From Daucus carota subsp. sativus (Eukaryota; Streptophyta; Magnoliopsida; Apiales; Apiaceae), in NCBI RefSeq assembly GCF_001625215.2, contig NC_030385.2, positions 32,079,598 through 32,143,597 of the forward strand: DNA of 64,000 nt, written 5' to 3'. The stretch's first letter is position 1. Every line of letters starts with the position of its first letter. A program made the position numbers and the translations under genes. Below the pieces are notes generated by a model. It saw only the letters and a list, made by a program, of their open reading frames with translations, did no database searches and was not told the DNA's origin. Positions 1 through 12,081 of the stretch are shown piece by piece.

Positions 1-421
1 CTCTTATATTTTCTTTTGTGTTTGCTCATTCCATTCCATTCTTACCAACCAAACACAACATTAGTATTCAAAATGCATCAACATGTACGGACAAGGTTGT
101 TCTAATAATTTCTTTTTAAAAAAAGGTTTGGAACTACGGAATAGATGTCCTAAATATTCAACATTCATAAAGGGTACTTCAAAATATAAATTCAAGGACA
201 AAATAGTCAGAGTACAAACATGCCAATTATTCTCTTTTCAAAACATAGGCATATCAAAACCGCGCCAAAATTCCGGATAATTTAAGGAATACCTTAATCC
301 GAAGTCGAATTACCAATCTAAACTTGATTCGACTTCTAAACAATGCTAATTAAATTCATTTATGTTCAACATCAAATCTGAAATGTCCAAGTAAAAAGAA
401 GATAAATCTGACCACACCACA
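1..421. other. AT-rich non-coding DNA left of the TRIM
   Basis: I see no exon, RNA gene or clear repeat here. If the LUC7-like gene continues leftward, this is its first intron or other gene-internal DNA, but no LUC7 exon 2 is recognisable. Bases 417-421 (ccaca) are the left target-site duplication of the TRIM. Confidence 0.5.
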
Positions 422-656
422 TGTAACACCCCCATCTTAAATTAAGACGAGAGGTTACCTACAAATCCAAAATCTGCAAACAGAGTACTAATATGTTCCA
501 AACTTGAGTAAATAGAATCACTAACCATAAATTCTTAATAACACTAAAAGTCCATCATCCTAGTTCAATTTTAAATCCTAATTATAATCCAATTTTAATC
601 CCCTTTTTATTAATACTAATCTATTAATGTTATTCTAAAAATTACTGGATATTACA
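422..656 (-). repeat. TRIM LTR (left copy; 3' LTR in element orientation)
   Basis: This 235-bp copy matches the repeat at 1029-1263. It is preceded by target duplication ccaca. Confidence 0.9.
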
Positions 657-1013
657 TTCTACCCTCCTTAAAAAGAATTTGGTCCCCAAATTCTCTCAAA
701 TCTACTCTCCAAACCCACTTAAATCAAGACATATAACTAATTAATTAAAACTACGTATATTATATATATACCCCCTTAAAAAGGATTCCGTCCCCGGAAT
801 CTAACGAAACTAAAACTCGTACCTGAATCGAATAAGTGCGGACATCTCACACGAATTGAATCTCTAATTTCCAAGTAAACTCCTATTCCGATTATCCTTC
901 CATAAAAGTCGAAACAACAAATAAAATACATTTGAACAGAATACCCATCCTAATGCGGGTCTACCCACTCTCACAGGTCAACCTAAATAGGTCTTCTACA
1001 GGAAAGAACCTAA

Positions 1014-1025
1014 GCTCTGATACCA
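1014..1025 (-). other. TRIM primer-binding site
   Basis: The minus strand reads TGGTATCAGAGC, matching the 3' end of plant initiator methionine tRNA. It lies three bases from the LTR boundary, the expected site for minus-strand priming. Confidence 0.85.
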
Positions 1026-1028
1026 CTT

Positions 1029-1263
1029 TGTAACACCCCCATCTTAAATTAAGACGAGAGGTTACCTACAAATCCAAAATCTGCAAACAGAGTACTAATA
1101 TGTTCCAAACTTGAGTAAATAGAATCACTAACCATAAATTCTTAATAACACTAAAAGTCCATCATCCTAGTTCAATTTTAAATCCTAATTATAATCCAAT
1201 TTTAATCCCCTTTTTATTAATACTAATCTATTAATGTTATTCTAAAAATTACTGGATATTACA
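1029..1263 (-). repeat. TRIM LTR (right copy; 5' LTR in element orientation)
   Basis: This 235-bp copy matches 422-656 and is followed by target duplication ccaca at 1264-1268. Confidence 0.9.
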
Positions 1264-1471
1264 CCACAACATACATAAATCGTTCATACCTGATGAGACC
1301 GGACTAACTCAACTGGAAACACAAAAAATGTCAAAATTACAGCTTAAAACAATAAGAAATTCCGCATACATCAAAATAGTCAAAAATACAGTTCAATATA
1401 CAGCATACAGTTCGAACCAAAACAGATAGATTGATATATTAATTGGCTAGAGACAAGATAAGAAAAAACCA

Positions 1472-1581
<110 letters not shown>

Positions 1582-1602
1582 GAGATGAAAGAAGGGCAAT
1601 AC

Positions 1603-1645
1603 CAGCACCCATGAGTTCATCCAGCAAAGCTCGTTGAGCATCCAT
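1603..1645 (-). CDS. LUC7-like U1 snRNP protein, first coding exon only
   Basis: On the minus strand an ATG at 1645 opens MDAQRALLDELMGA, which matches the start of plant LUC7-related proteins. These are U1 snRNP-associated factors that help select 5' splice sites in the nucleus. After 43 nt the exon ends at 1603 in a codon split by a GT donor (GCTG then GTATTG), just where the family continues into its next residues. The codon immediately upstream in frame is GTG, so the ATG at 1645 is preferred. Exon 2 is not recognisable in 1-1602, so the gene must continue past the left edge or behind a long first intron holding the AG microsatellite and possibly the TRIM. The call rests on 14 residues plus a good donor, so it is probable rather than certain. 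Confidence 0.62.
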
Positions 1646-3508
1646 CACTCTTAAGATCGAGAGAGATCGAGGGACAGAGAGAAGTGTGTGTATATGCTTA
1701 GGAGCTGGTGTTGGTTTTAGGGTTTTTAACCAGAAAAGAGGATCGATTATTTGTACATCTCAGGATAAGCGTTAATATTCGGTAGGAGCGGCATTTTTAG
1801 TAGCAAATTAAAATTGTATTTAAATTTAATATATTCTGAGTGATGTAAAAGTGGATTAAAACGCATAATACTCGTCTTATATTTTAAATTTTAAAATCGG
1901 TAGACTCTATTGTTTCAACAATTTTAATTATATATTTAAAATTTTTAATTTCCCCATATTGATGACCCGGATACTGTCCCATAACACTTACATTCTGTTT
2001 CCGAATTTTAAACATAGAAAAATGTAGAAAAAGATAAATCAAATATTAATATATGAACTCACCTTGATGCTGACAAGAATTTATTTAGGAATGAAAACTA
2101 AGTGGACATGGCGGTAAGTTTATAAAATTTCATCCCAAAATTTTTTGAGCCGGATGAAAAGAAAATCAAGAAGTGTAATTACAACAATATTGAAATTGAC
2201 AAATATGTCTTTATTAAATAAGACATAATTATTTAAGTTAATGGCAAAATTATAACTAAAAATCAATTAAATGATTTTCTTCCGATCTGGGAAGACATTA
2301 ATGAAAGTAATCGCCTGTCTAATTTTTATGATTCGGAAGCAAGCGAATCTAATAATTTCCGATTACACTTACTTCCACTTATATTCTTTTACATTTCATC
2401 TGTCGGAGCAACGCATTTGATTATGAATATTACAATAATAAACTTAGAGAATTTTGAGTCTGATATCTTCAAATTTATTATTATTAATAATTTAAACTGT
2501 AATTTTCTTTTGAATATAAGAATTTGCATTCATTAATACTTCTCCAAAATAATATTACATGCTATGCTTTCTTTACTACCAAATGAGCTACGTTATTCAT
2601 AGACAAGTGAACAAAAATCACTAACACTTCTTTTAAAAGTAAAGTTGAATTTCATTAATCAACCAAATAATCATACAAGATTGTCTCCAACAAAAATGAC
2701 GGAGAAACATATATCCAAGAAGCTATTAAGCTAAGGAAATCAGATAATCTGACGTGCCGCGTTGTTTGCTCACTTTCTAACAAAATATACCACACCTCCT
2801 TCTCTACTACTAATCATGGACTTACAGTGCTGCACCACATTTCCAAGCTCAAGCAGATTAGAATTTGCTCCCTTTATTGTTTTGACACAGAGTTGTGAGT
2901 CGGTTTCAATTGTTACAATCCAGGTACCCCATTATTCTATCAATTTACCTGTCATCGAATCCAAATCCCCCCATCACATTTTTAATAAAACACCATTCAA
3001 GCCTATCATACGTCTTAGATATATTTATTTTGAGTCCTGCCTTTGATATATCTATTTTGAGTCCTGCTATCCCATTCTTTCCTTGTGTCCTCTCTTCATA
3101 TAGTGATATAGCCAGTTGAGATCTTCATTTGGCCTCAAATGCCGGTAGGAAAGTCCAGGGAAGAGGAAGTAAACTAAATCAGTACACGGCATGCATGTTA
3201 CAATCAGAGTGACATTGGCAGATCCTCTGTCTTTTTGGGTGCTCATGCTCTCCTGCTCACACTATAGTGGCGCAACAGCAACCAATTTGTTCTATGGACA
3301 AGCCTCGATCTTACCTTTGGTATACACTAGTATCATTTTAAGAACACTTTGGTCGAACATGTTTCAATGTGCCAGAATTTAAAGTTTTTTAGACATTTGC
3401 TGATGTAAAAGAAATACAGGAACATTTTATCATTTAGTTTGTTTCGGGAATATCTATGTTACAATAATAAGATGAAGGATCATATTTTACAGCCATGGAG
3501 CTCCAAAT
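1646..3508. other. LUC7-like 5' flank, then intergenic DNA up to the F-box gene
   Basis: About 1646-1800 is the presumed 5' UTR and promoter of the LUC7-like gene, with purine-rich gagagagatcgaggg just upstream of the ATG. The rest is AT-rich. Short ORFs at 2762-3119 and 3191-3382 have no recognisable features and overlap in different frames. About 3390-3508 is probably the F-box gene 3' UTR. Confidence 0.4.
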
Positions 3509-4791
3509 CTAAGCACCAGATAGAAACTTCCAGTCTTGCGCCTTTCTAAAACTTTTACCTCTTTTACCAATTCCTGTTGAAACACGGTTTGCAGACACAA
3601 GGGATTTGGAATCAGGCCTCCACTTGAAATCCTTGAGTGAAGAAAATAATGTTGCAAGCATAGGCGTTACTTCACTATCCTTCACTTTGCTACATGATAT
3701 CACATTGATGCTTTGTAGCTCCTTCCATGAATGAATTACAGCCTCCAAGCCTATTGTAGTTAGCCTTGAGCAACCTTCTAGAGACAAGCAACTGACCCTC
3801 CTGTAACGATATGTTAGAAAATATTCGTGGAAGGAGACTTTGCAACATTACGAGTGGAACTACGTATGAGTGGGATATACAGTGTATGTTTGTTTTGTTT
3901 TATCTTTAAGCATCACATATAGAATAACTGTAATGTAGTTTGCCAGAGTAAGAAAATCAGATACTATACCTGCATATATGTGCTGTGCTGAAAATCTCAT
4001 CATCCAGACCCCAACAATTTTTAATGACAACCTCTTTTACAGTTCTACACACAAGAAACAAAGCTCCAACACTCTGCTTATCCCTTAATTGGCACCTCTC
4101 CAAATGTAATCTCTCAAGTGCAGGACAAAGATCCAATACCTCATCCGCTCTAAGACCACGATCAATACATTTACACGAAAGAACTCTTAATGTCTTTAAA
4201 CTGTCGTAGTAAGCCAGAGCAGGTAACCAGGCACCTTCAAATCTATGATCACTCAAAGTCAATTCTTCGAGCATTAGACAACACTGTCCAATAGCTTTCA
4301 TCCCCTCGTAGCTCCCCCCACAACCTACTAGCTCAAGCTTTAGTAATGACTTGCACCCTTGAGCTAAAATAGTCAATCCCAAATCGGAGACCAGTGAATT
4401 ATAAATACCAACAACATTTCCAATCAATTTCAGTGTCTGTAAATTCTGAAAAGCAGCTATGGCACGCAGAACCTGGTCGTTACACATATGCAATTCTAGT
4501 TCTTGCAATACAGGACATCCCTCAGCAACACTCAACAGCCCCAATTCACAAGCATTAACAACTACAAGTTTGCCTAAATTTGGATACCGGCTAGCTAATA
4601 TCTTTAACCCCAACTCAACCTCATGTACAGATAAAACACTTCTATCCGAAACTAAACTTGTTGTCGATACATTGGTGTCAGTATACCTTTTCAAGTCAGA
4701 AGTCTTTCTAGAAACATGCTCTCTGCTTGTTGAAGCAATAATGAAGTCTGCGCACATCTTACACTCCTCAGACCCCACTTCCGAGTGATAT
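3509..4791 (-). pseudogene. LRR-containing 3' part of the disrupted F-box gene
   Basis: Bases 4791-3970 continue exon 1 in frame and encode LRRs such as LPNLGKLVVVNACELG-like and LKLELVGCGGSYEG units. Bases 3800-3509 are exon 2, starting after a TTACAG acceptor and ending in a basic tail (GIGKRGKSFRKAQDWKF). This part is separated from its start codon by the retrotransposon. It could be expressed only from a cryptic promoter or by splicing across the element. Confidence 0.85.
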
Positions 4792-4796
4792 ATACA

Positions 4797-5114
4797 TATT
4801 GAAGGGACACTTATTAATCAAATATTTTGGCATATTTACTTTTGTCCCTTTCTATTTCTGTTAGAACATTTGCTGCACTTTGTCCAACAGCCTAGTACTA
4901 TATCTGTTAGTAATGTATGGTCAGGATCATTTACCGTTGTTGTCTTTTGTCATGTAGTAAAGCACTCATCTATAAGGTGCTTGTTATTCAGTGTGTTATG
5001 CAGACAAGTATAATGAATATCACTCTTTGGTGAAAACTTGAATCTCTGATATGTTTTGTGCTTCATGAATCAGTCATTTCTTTATATCACACGATCCTAG
5101 AATACTTGTCATCA
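4797..5114 (+). repeat. Copia 5' LTR
   Basis: This 318-bp LTR matches 9597-9914 at every base I compared. It is expected to carry the element's promoter. Confidence 0.95.
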
Positions 5115-5126
5115 TGGTATCAGAGC
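5115..5126 (+). other. Copia primer-binding site
   Basis: The sequence TGGTATCAGAGC directly abuts the 5' LTR. It is complementary to plant initiator tRNA-Met. Confidence 0.93.
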
Positions 5127-5233
5127 GAGGTTGCTCTTGAACCAAAACCAATCTTCTTATTCTGTACATCTTTTCTCCAGATCTACTTTCTTTTCTCCTA
5201 TCAAATCTCTTCTTCAAAAAAACTCTTCTCTAA

Positions 5234-8200
5234 ATGGCTTCCTCAAGCAGAGTAACTCTCTCAGACATGTCAAACCCACTCTTCCTTCACCCTTCTGATA
5301 ATGCCACTTCGATACAAGTGGATAAGCTTCAAGGTAGCTCTGACTATCGAGCCTGGAAACGCTCAATGGAGATAAATCTATCTTCAAAGCGCAAACTTGG
5401 TTTTATCAATGGTACTGTGCCTCTTCCAACAGATGACGAGACAAAAGCAGAGTTGTGGGAAACTGCAAACAACATGGTCATAGCCTGGATCACAGGTAAT
5501 GTATCTCCTACCATTCGTCAATCTATCATGTACATGTCTAGTGCTCAAGACATGTGGATAAATCTTGAGAAACGTTTTGCCTTGACAAATGGCTCTCGAA
5601 AATACAAGTTATGTAAAGATCTGTATGCTCTAAAACAGAATAATATGTCTGTTACTGAGTACTATACGTCCATGAAATCTGTTTGGGAAGAGTTAGACGC
5701 CATGAATACACTGCCTGCTGTTTCTAACTCTTTACCTGATGTTGTCAAGTTGTTAACATCCATCAATATTCAGAGAGAGGAATCTCGTCTGTTTCAGTTC
5801 TTGAATGGTCTAAATGACATTTTCTCAAACCAAAGAAGTCAGTTACTCATGGTCGTACCGCTTCCTACTGTGGAAACTGCTTGTTCAGTTCTTGAACAAG
5901 AAGAAGCCCAGAGATCTGTATTAAACAGCACTCCCTCAATGGACCTCATGGCCATGTTTGGACGAAACCAAACCGACAAACAGATCCCTGTATGCACTGT
6001 CTGTGGCAAGAAAGGACACCCTGCAGACAGATGCTGGAATGTTATTGGCCACCCAAAATGGCACTCTTCCAACTCCACTTCTCCTCACTTCTCTAAACCA
6101 AGATTTCAAAATCAAACCTCTACCACCAAAAAATGGCCTTCCTCAGTAAAACCCTCAAACCAAAACAGAATGACTGCTGCTAATGTTATCACACAGCCTC
6201 CACCTTCCATGTCTCAAGGTTTACTATTTACTCCTCAACAGCTTGAGCAGCTCGCCAAGTTGGTTCCTCAGTTACAAAACCCTCCAGTCCAAGAAACTGA
6301 AACTGATGAAGAGATTGACTACCATTTTTCTGGCATGCTGTCACTTACAACCAGCAAGGGTAACTCATGTCTCTGGATTGTTGACTCTGGAGCTTCTAAC
6401 CACATGACACCACATCTTTCTTCTATGCTGCAACCTACAGTGGTTCCTTTGACTCAACAAATTAATCTTCCAACTGGGGCCACTGCACAAATTTCTCATA
6501 CTGGCTCCGTCAACTTTTCTACTGGCCTAACTCTGGATAAAGTCTTATGTGTTCCCTCATTCAAACATAACCTCCTTTCTGTACAGAGGCTTATTGCAGA
6601 TAGCAACTGTGATGTACAGTTTTTCTCTACTCACTGTACCATCACAGACAGAACTTCTAAACTGCTTAAAGGAGTTGGACGTGCCAAAAATGGAATTTAT
6701 TATCTTGATGCAGCCTCACCTCTGGAACAGTGCAACAGTGTTTCTACACCTGCTCCACATGGTACACACTCCTCACCCCTCTCTTTATGGCATCATAGAC
6801 TTGGGCATGCTTCTATAGGAAAATTGAAACATATTCCATGTGTTAAGCCTTTTAGTGTAGATAATTCACAGATCTGTGTTTCTTGTCCTATGTCAAAGTT
6901 TACTAAACTCCCTTTTCCTATTAGCCAGTCATATGCTTTAAAACCTTTTGAGTTAATTCACATCGACATTTGGGGTCCATATAAAGTTCCTTATTTGGAT
7001 AATTGTCGATTCTTTTTAACAATAGTCGATGATCATACAAGACACACTTGGGTTTATCTTATCCAGCGTAAATCTGATGCTTTACAAAGTCTTAAGACTT
7101 TTGTAAACTATGCTCAAACCCACTTCACTGCTGTTTTCAAATTCCTTCGTTCTGACAACGCCTTGGAATTTGATGACAAACTTTGTCACCAGTTCTTCTC
7201 CGAACTTGGTATTCTTCACCAAAAATCCTGTGTCAAAACCCCACAACAAAACGCCCGGGTAGAGAGAAAACATCGGCATATTCTCGAGATAGCAAGGTCT
7301 TTAAGATTTCACTCTGGTTTTCCTTTAGATTTGTGGGGGGCGTGTGTGATGACAGCAGTTCACATAATTAATCGTCTTCCTACCCCTGTGCTTAACAACT
7401 TGACTCCATATCAGCTCTTATACAAAGACCCACCTGACTATACTCACATGAAGATATTTGGTTGCCTTGCTTTTGCTTCCAATCCCTCCTTTCCCACTGA
7501 TAAGTTTGCTCATCGTGGAGTACCTTGTGCCTTTATTGGTTATCCACCTTTAAAGAAGGGACACTTATTATTAAACCTTCTCACAAACAATCAATTCATC
7601 TCAAGAGATGTTATTTTCCATGAAAACATATTTCCATTTCACACCAACTCTACAAAATCATATATGCAGCCTATACCACCCTCTCTACCTTCTTTTCAAC
7701 AAACATCATGTGATGATTGGATACCTGAAGATGATGACACTGATATAGAACCTAACAGCAGTCTGAATACTCCAAGATCTACACCTAATTCACCTCAAAA
7801 CACTGATAGCTCTCTTACTCCATCAACCTCACAAAACACTCCAAACAATGAACCACCTGTTAGAAAGTCAACAAGAGCACATGTTCCACCTATGTGGCTA
7901 CAAGATTATGTCACTTCTCAGCCAACACAACATATCTCGAACCTTGCCAACACAGTGGTTGAACCTCAATTCCAATGCTTTATGACAAGCCTTGCTCAAA
8001 CCAATGACCCTACATCTTTCAAGGTTGCTGTGCAAAGTGACAGCTGGGTCGATGCTATGAATCAAGAGTTAGAAGCATTAGAATTAAACAACACTTGGTC
8101 AATTGTTGAACTACCCCCTGGAAAAAAAGCTATTGGGTGCAAGTGGGTCTATAGAACCAAACTTCACCCAGATGGAACGATTGAAAAACACAAGGCCAGG

Positions 8201-9589
8201 CTTGTTGTTTTGGGAAATAGGCAACTATATGGAATTGATTATTCAGAAACATTTGCACCTGTAGCAAAATTAACCACTGTAAGGACTTTATTGGCAGTCG
8301 CTGCTATGGAAAACTGGCATACTTGTCAAATGGATGTAAGGAACGCCTTTCTGCATGGGGATTTGTTAGACATTGTGTACATGAAGCTGCCACCTAGGTA
8401 CACTCATATAGGTTGCAGACTCAGTAAAACATCTGATAACACTCTGGACAATGAGAACAGTACTCTTGTTTGCAGATTAAACAAGTCTCTTTACGGCCTT
8501 AAACAGTCCCCTAGGCTATGGTTTGCTAAGCTCTCAACTTTTCTTTTATCCATTGGATATACTCAGTCCAAAGCAGACTATAGTCTGTTCTTTCTGCATG
8601 ACAGCGATTGCTTGACTTTCATACTGGTGTATGTTGATGATCTCTTACTGTGTGGCAACTCCATGTCTGCAATCACCAGCCTTAAAAACAAGCTGTCACA
8701 GACCTTTCATATGAAGGACTTGGGGGATCTTAGATATTTTCTTGGAATAGAGATTAATAGAAACAGTGATGGTATTTTTCTTTGTCAAAAGAAATATACT
8801 TCTGATATATTGTCTGAGTTTGGTATGATTAACTGCAAGCCACTTCAATTACCACTGGATACTCATTTGAAACTAACCCCAGAAAAGGGGGATCCCCTTC
8901 CTGATCCTACTGTGTATCAAAGACTTATAGGTAAACTCATTTACCTAACAATAACAAGGCCTGACATCTGTTTTTCAGTGCAACTCTTGTCACAATTCAT
9001 GCAGCAGCCAACAACTGTCCATCTTCAGTCAGCAAAACGAGTTCTGCGATATTTGAGTGGAACTCTTTCTCAAGGTATTCTCCTAGCATCAGAATCTGCA
9101 GCCAAGCTTACAGCATTCTGTGATAGCGATTGGGCTAGCTGTCCAATCACACGGCGGTCCACATCAGGGTACTGCATATTTCTGGGTGATTCTCCCATCT
9201 CCTGGAAAGCAAAGAAACAGAGTGTTGTGGCAAGGTCTTCCGCTGAAGCCGAGTATAGATCCATGGCCTTAACCACATGTGAAGTTACCTGGTTAACAGC
9301 CCTCCTCAAAGATCTTGGACTCAAAAACATTCCTCCCACTACTCTCAAATGTGACAACAGAGCTGCTATAGCCATTGCTGCAAACCCAATTCAACATGAA
9401 AAGACAAAGCATGTGGATATTGATTGCCACTTCATCAGGGATCACTTAAAAGCTGGCACTATCACAACAGAATTCACTCCTTCATCTGAGCAAGTGGCCG
9501 ACTTACTCACAAAAATCCTTCCTGTCAAGACTCATCTCCAACATGTCAGCAAGCTGGGATCCTTCAAATCTTCAGCATCACCAGCTTGA
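5234..9589 (+). CDS. Copia Gag-Pol polyprotein, intact
   Basis: This is a 1451-residue polyprotein in one frame. Gag occupies the N-terminal quarter, with a retrotransposon-type capsid region ([14 protein letters not shown] near residue 35) and a CCHC zinc knuckle at about 254-267 ([14 protein letters not shown]). The aspartic protease has [11 protein letters not shown] at about 380. The GAG-pre-integrase motif LWHHRLGHA lies near 517. The integrase core has its acidic residues around HIDIWGP (575), RSDN (639) and VERKHRH (675). Reverse transcriptase starts near 940, with YVDD near 1132. RNase H is near 1295 (CDSDWAS) to about 1420. There are no stops, frameshifts or missing motifs. The ATG at 5234 is the first in-frame one, about 107 bases past the PBS. 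Products would form cytoplasmic particles and integrate cDNA. Confidence 0.96.
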   Translation: MASSSRVTLSDMSNPLFLHPSDNATSIQVDKLQGSSDYRAWKRSMEINLSSKRKLGFINGTVPLPTDDETKAELWETANNMVIAWITGNVSPTIRQSIMYMSSAQDMWINLEKRFALTNGSRKYKLCKDLYALKQNNMSVTEYYTSMKSVWEELDAMNTLPAVSNSLPDVVKLLTSINIQREESRLFQFLNGLNDIFSNQRSQLLMVVPLPTVETACSVLEQEEAQRSVLNSTPSMDLMAMFGRNQTDKQIPVCTVCGKKGHPADRCWNVIGHPKWHSSNSTSPHFSKPRFQNQTSTTKKWPSSVKPSNQNRMTAANVITQPPPSMSQGLLFTPQQLEQLAKLVPQLQNPPVQETETDEEIDYHFSGMLSLTTSKGNSCLWIVDSGASNHMTPHLSSMLQPTVVPLTQQINLPTGATAQISHTGSVNFSTGLTLDKVLCVPSFKHNLLSVQRLIADSNCDVQFFSTHCTITDRTSKLLKGVGRAKNGIYYLDAASPLEQCNSVSTPAPHGTHSSPLSLWHHRLGHASIGKLKHIPCVKPFSVDNSQICVSCPMSKFTKLPFPISQSYALKPFELIHIDIWGPYKVPYLDNCRFFLTIVDDHTRHTWVYLIQRKSDALQSLKTFVNYAQTHFTAVFKFLRSDNALEFDDKLCHQFFSELGILHQKSCVKTPQQNARVERKHRHILEIARSLRFHSGFPLDLWGACVMTAVHIINRLPTPVLNNLTPYQLLYKDPPDYTHMKIFGCLAFASNPSFPTDKFAHRGVPCAFIGYPPLKKGHLLLNLLTNNQFISRDVIFHENIFPFHTNSTKSYMQPIPPSLPSFQQTSCDDWIPEDDDTDIEPNSSLNTPRSTPNSPQNTDSSLTPSTSQNTPNNEPPVRKSTRAHVPPMWLQDYVTSQPTQHISNLANTVVEPQFQCFMTSLAQTNDPTSFKVAVQSDSWVDAMNQELEALELNNTWSIVELPPGKKAIGCKWVYRTKLHPDGTIEKHKARLVVLGNRQLYGIDYSETFAPVAKLTTVRTLLAVAAMENWHTCQMDVRNAFLHGDLLDIVYMKLPPRYTHIGCRLSKTSDNTLDNENSTLVCRLNKSLYGLKQSPRLWFAKLSTFLLSIGYTQSKADYSLFFLHDSDCLTFILVYVDDLLLCGNSMSAITSLKNKLSQTFHMKDLGDLRYFLGIEINRNSDGIFLCQKKYTSDILSEFGMINCKPLQLPLDTHLKLTPEKGDPLPDPTVYQRLIGKLIYLTITRPDICFSVQLLSQFMQQPTTVHLQSAKRVLRYLSGTLSQGILLASESAAKLTAFCDSDWASCPITRRSTSGYCIFLGDSPISWKAKKQSVVARSSAEAEYRSMALTTCEVTWLTALLKDLGLKNIPPTTLKCDNRAAIAIAANPIQHEKTKHVDIDCHFIRDHLKAGTITTEFTPSSEQVADLLTKILPVKTHLQHVSKLGSFKSSASPA

Positions 9590-9596
9590 GGGGGCG
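9585..9596 (+). other. Copia polypurine tract
   Basis: The tract CTTGAGGGGGCG lies just before the 3' LTR, the expected plus-strand priming site. It overlaps the end of the polyprotein stop region. Confidence 0.85.
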
Positions 9597-9914
9597 TATT
9601 GAAGGGACACTTATTAATCAAATATTTTGGCATATTTACTTTTGTCCCTTTCTATTTCTGTTAGAACATTTGCTGCACTTTGTCCAACAGCCTAGTACTA
9701 TATCTGTTAGTAATGTATGGTCAGGATCATTTACCGTTGTTGTCTTTTGTCATGTAGTAAAGCACTCATCTATAAGGTGCTTGTTATTCAGTGTGTTATG
9801 CAGACAAGTATAATGAATATCACTCTTTGGTGAAAACTTGAATCTCTGATATGTTTTGTGCTTCATGAATCAGTCATTTCTTTATATCACACGATCCTAG
9901 AATACTTGTCATCA
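9597..9914 (+). repeat. Copia 3' LTR
   Basis: This LTR matches 4797-5114. It is followed by target duplication ataca and then F-box coding sequence on the opposite strand. Confidence 0.95.
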
Positions 9915-10438
9915 ATACATGGTATATTTGGTTTAATTTGGTATACATTGGAATCAATTTGAAATGACACAACTTGGTTAGTCAACAATATATAAGAACT
10001 TTGAGGTGAAAGTACACAAGCATTAACCAAATCAACATGAGTAAGATTTGGAAACCTCGTAAATACACGACCTGATAAAAGAAAGTCCCAATCAAGAAGC
10101 TTCACTGACCTAACCAAGCTGCCAAGAAGATTCAGCCACCTTTTCGAAACAAGAGAAACTGAATTTCTTTCGGATTGCGACAATCTTGAAAGAATCTGAA
10201 GAAGAATCTCGTCAGAAAGCAAAGAAGTCCGGTCCGAAACAACTTTCGGGTGATCAAAAACTTTACATTTCTCCTGTGGAGCAGTGGCTTTGTTGGGTTG
10301 TTTGGGGAGATCAAGATTTTGCACAGAAAATATGACATTATCAAGAGTTTTAGTGTTGTTCTTGAACCACCAGCTCTTAGTACATGGGCTAACTTTTGGT
10401 TTAATTGGTGAAGATAACATCTCTATTGTTTCCACCAT
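9915..10438 (-). CDS. F-box-containing 5' part of the disrupted gene
   Basis: The ATG at 10438 opens the coding region upstream of the copia insertion. It encodes a basic N-terminal region and the complete F-box, then the start of the LRR region. The open frame continues nine codons into the 3' LTR, giving 183 residues. The fragment keeps the predicted SKP1-binding module and loses nearly all of the substrate-binding LRRs. Confidence 0.85.
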
Positions 10439-12081
10439 GATTCAGAGGATTCAGAACTAGAAGAGCTATTGCTGTTTCTATTGTTGTTTGGCCAGTCTTA
10501 CTTCACTTAATCAACTGAAGTAATCTATAGAGTACAAAAAATTGCCTTTGAGATTTTTGTCTTTAGCTTTTCCAACGGCTACTTGGACTTTCATATTTTG
10601 AATCATATTATAAGAGGCTACATAAAGTTGTTCTTTTCCAGAAGCAATGATTAATAAATGTTTGCTTTTAAACGGTTACTTATTTTGTTATATGTGAATA
10701 CATAATTAGCATAATGACATTATAATAACATCATATCAGGATTTCATCGGTTTGAGCTACTTGCAGGTTGCAGCTAGCTTGATTAACCAATACTAAGCAA
10801 AAAACAATTATTTTCATCAGTTGATTTTTAACATAATAACGACTCAAAGATCTGACAAGGTCAAAAAAGTCTTAACTCGAAATTATTATGATAAATTTCA
10901 TCGATATATACACACAATTTTTTCCTGGTGTGAGAAAATCTTGATGGCCTTCAAACAGAGGGCAAGCCGAATACTGGAAACAGAGGAACCTAGTTGTAAC
11001 CGAAGTCAATCACAAGGCCTCTGAAATTCGATTACATAGATGGTAGATAACAAAAACATATATCTGGGTCTTACACCTTCCACCGGGTAGGAGATGTACC
11101 CCATTTATATATATTTTGTAGCTACGAATTATAAAGCATTGGTTCTTGGACAAAATTGAAGGAGGTCTGGTGCAGAGCAATAGTTTATACGGTTTTGAAT
11201 TTGAGCTGATGTCAATTAAACAATAACGGGATTATTTTTTTTTTTGCTAAACCGTATAAACTACTTCTCTGCATCAATGTGCAATCATCTCCGTGGGGGT
11301 CCGATAACAGAATCTTTGAATCATTGTATTGCAAGATATTGAATTTGGCAATGAATTTTTGAATTAGACAGCTTAACTTTGAAGCCATCAGTATGGTTGC
11401 CAAAGATGCAGTGATATATGTCATATGATACTGAGTTAGGCTTATCCCGACACTGGACACTGAGGTCACAAAAAACCAGATTACTAGATTTCTGTATTTA
11501 AAATGGGTCTTTCCATCACCTTTTATTTACATGAAAGATTTGATTTGGAGAGATTTTTGTGTATGCAGTGACCATCATTATTAATAAAATTGGAGTTAAT
11601 AGAAATCTGTCTTCTAACTAAATATGGTTGTTAATAGAAAATCCGATTTAAAATATGTAGATAAAATGCTTGAATCCCGTATCAGTTCTCATGTCATTTT
11701 TGCATGATCATTTCTCTGGCTAATTAACACCATTTCCTAAAACATAGGAATTGGACATGTCATCTTTTCTCAACACAATTGAGGGAGAGAGCATCTCTAA
11801 CCTAATAATGTATACTAGTATCAAACATGCACGTTTATTCTAAAACCTTAATTAATCTTGTTGGAAATTTGACTTGTTTGAGGTTCAGTTGATAAGAAGC
11901 GCTCTCGAATCATTCAATTACTCGTATGAAATGCATGCACGTTGATCATGCTAGTCATTCGAATAATGTAGTATAATATAGTTTTGCCTTACGTGCTCTC
12001 CAACTTCTCAAATGTTCACCTACATGCACGTTATATAACTCCCGTCAACTTCACCTCTGATTAATTAAACAGACAGACTAA
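10439..12081. other. Intergenic region between divergent F-box and QWRF genes
   Basis: This region separates two genes transcribed away from each other, so it should hold both promoters. The F-box 5' UTR and promoter lie at the left end, and the QWRF 5' flank, with tatataac near 12033, at the right. ORFs at 10821-11024 and 11212-11469 have no recognisable content. I see no repeat structure. Confidence 0.45.

Larger units (their letters stand above)
422..1263 (-). mobile_element. TRIM-like non-autonomous LTR retrotransposon
   Basis: Two direct repeats of exactly 235 bp (422-656 and 1029-1263) start TGTAACACCC and end GGATATTACA on the + strand. They match along their whole length by eye. They enclose 372 bp with no coding capacity. 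Next to the right LTR, bases 1014-1025 read gctctgatacca, the complement of the initiator-tRNA primer-binding site TGGTATCAGAGC, so the element is oriented on the minus strand. A purine-rich tract (minus strand, about 657-670) abuts the other LTR. The 5-bp duplication ccaca flanks both ends (417-421 and 1264-1268). Small size, paired LTRs, PBS and PPT fit the TRIM class. Matching LTRs imply a recent insertion. No gag or pol is present, so mobility would depend on an autonomous partner. Confidence 0.9.
4797..9914 (+). mobile_element. Complete Ty1-copia LTR retrotransposon
   Basis: The 318-bp LTRs (4797-5114 and 9597-9914) start TATTGAAGGG and end GTCATCA. I compared them line by line and found no difference; the offset is exactly 4800 bp. 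The 5' LTR is followed directly by PBS TGGTATCAGAGC (5115-5126). A polypurine tract (TGAGGGGGCG) precedes the 3' LTR. Target duplication ataca is present at 4792-4796 and 9915-9919. The single ORF in between is unbroken. Domain order protease-integrase-RT-RNase H defines copia, and the protein resembles RE1-type elements, though I cannot fix the lineage. Matching LTRs and an intact ORF mean a very recent, possibly still mobile copy. It lies antisense to the F-box gene. Confidence 0.97.
3509..10438 (-). pseudogene. F-box/LRR (RNI-like) gene disrupted by a copia insertion
   Basis: The gene encodes an F-box protein of the plant RNI-like group resembling Arabidopsis At5g07670/At5g51380, expected to be a substrate receptor of SCF ubiquitin ligases. 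Exon 1 runs 10438-9915, is broken by the retrotransposon, and resumes at 4791-3970. Exon 2 is 3800-3509. The donor at 3969 and acceptor at 3801 are canonical. The F-box lies around residues 70-105 (TSLLSDEILLQILSRL), followed by KRWLNL and FPNLTHVDLVNAC; leucine-rich repeats fill the rest. The insertion falls after codon 174 plus two bases. Discounting the 5,118-bp element and one target duplication, the two halves are in the same frame, giving about 545 codons, so the empty allele was probably functional. As sequenced, translation enters the LTR and stops after nine extra residues (stop at 9887). Confidence 0.88.
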
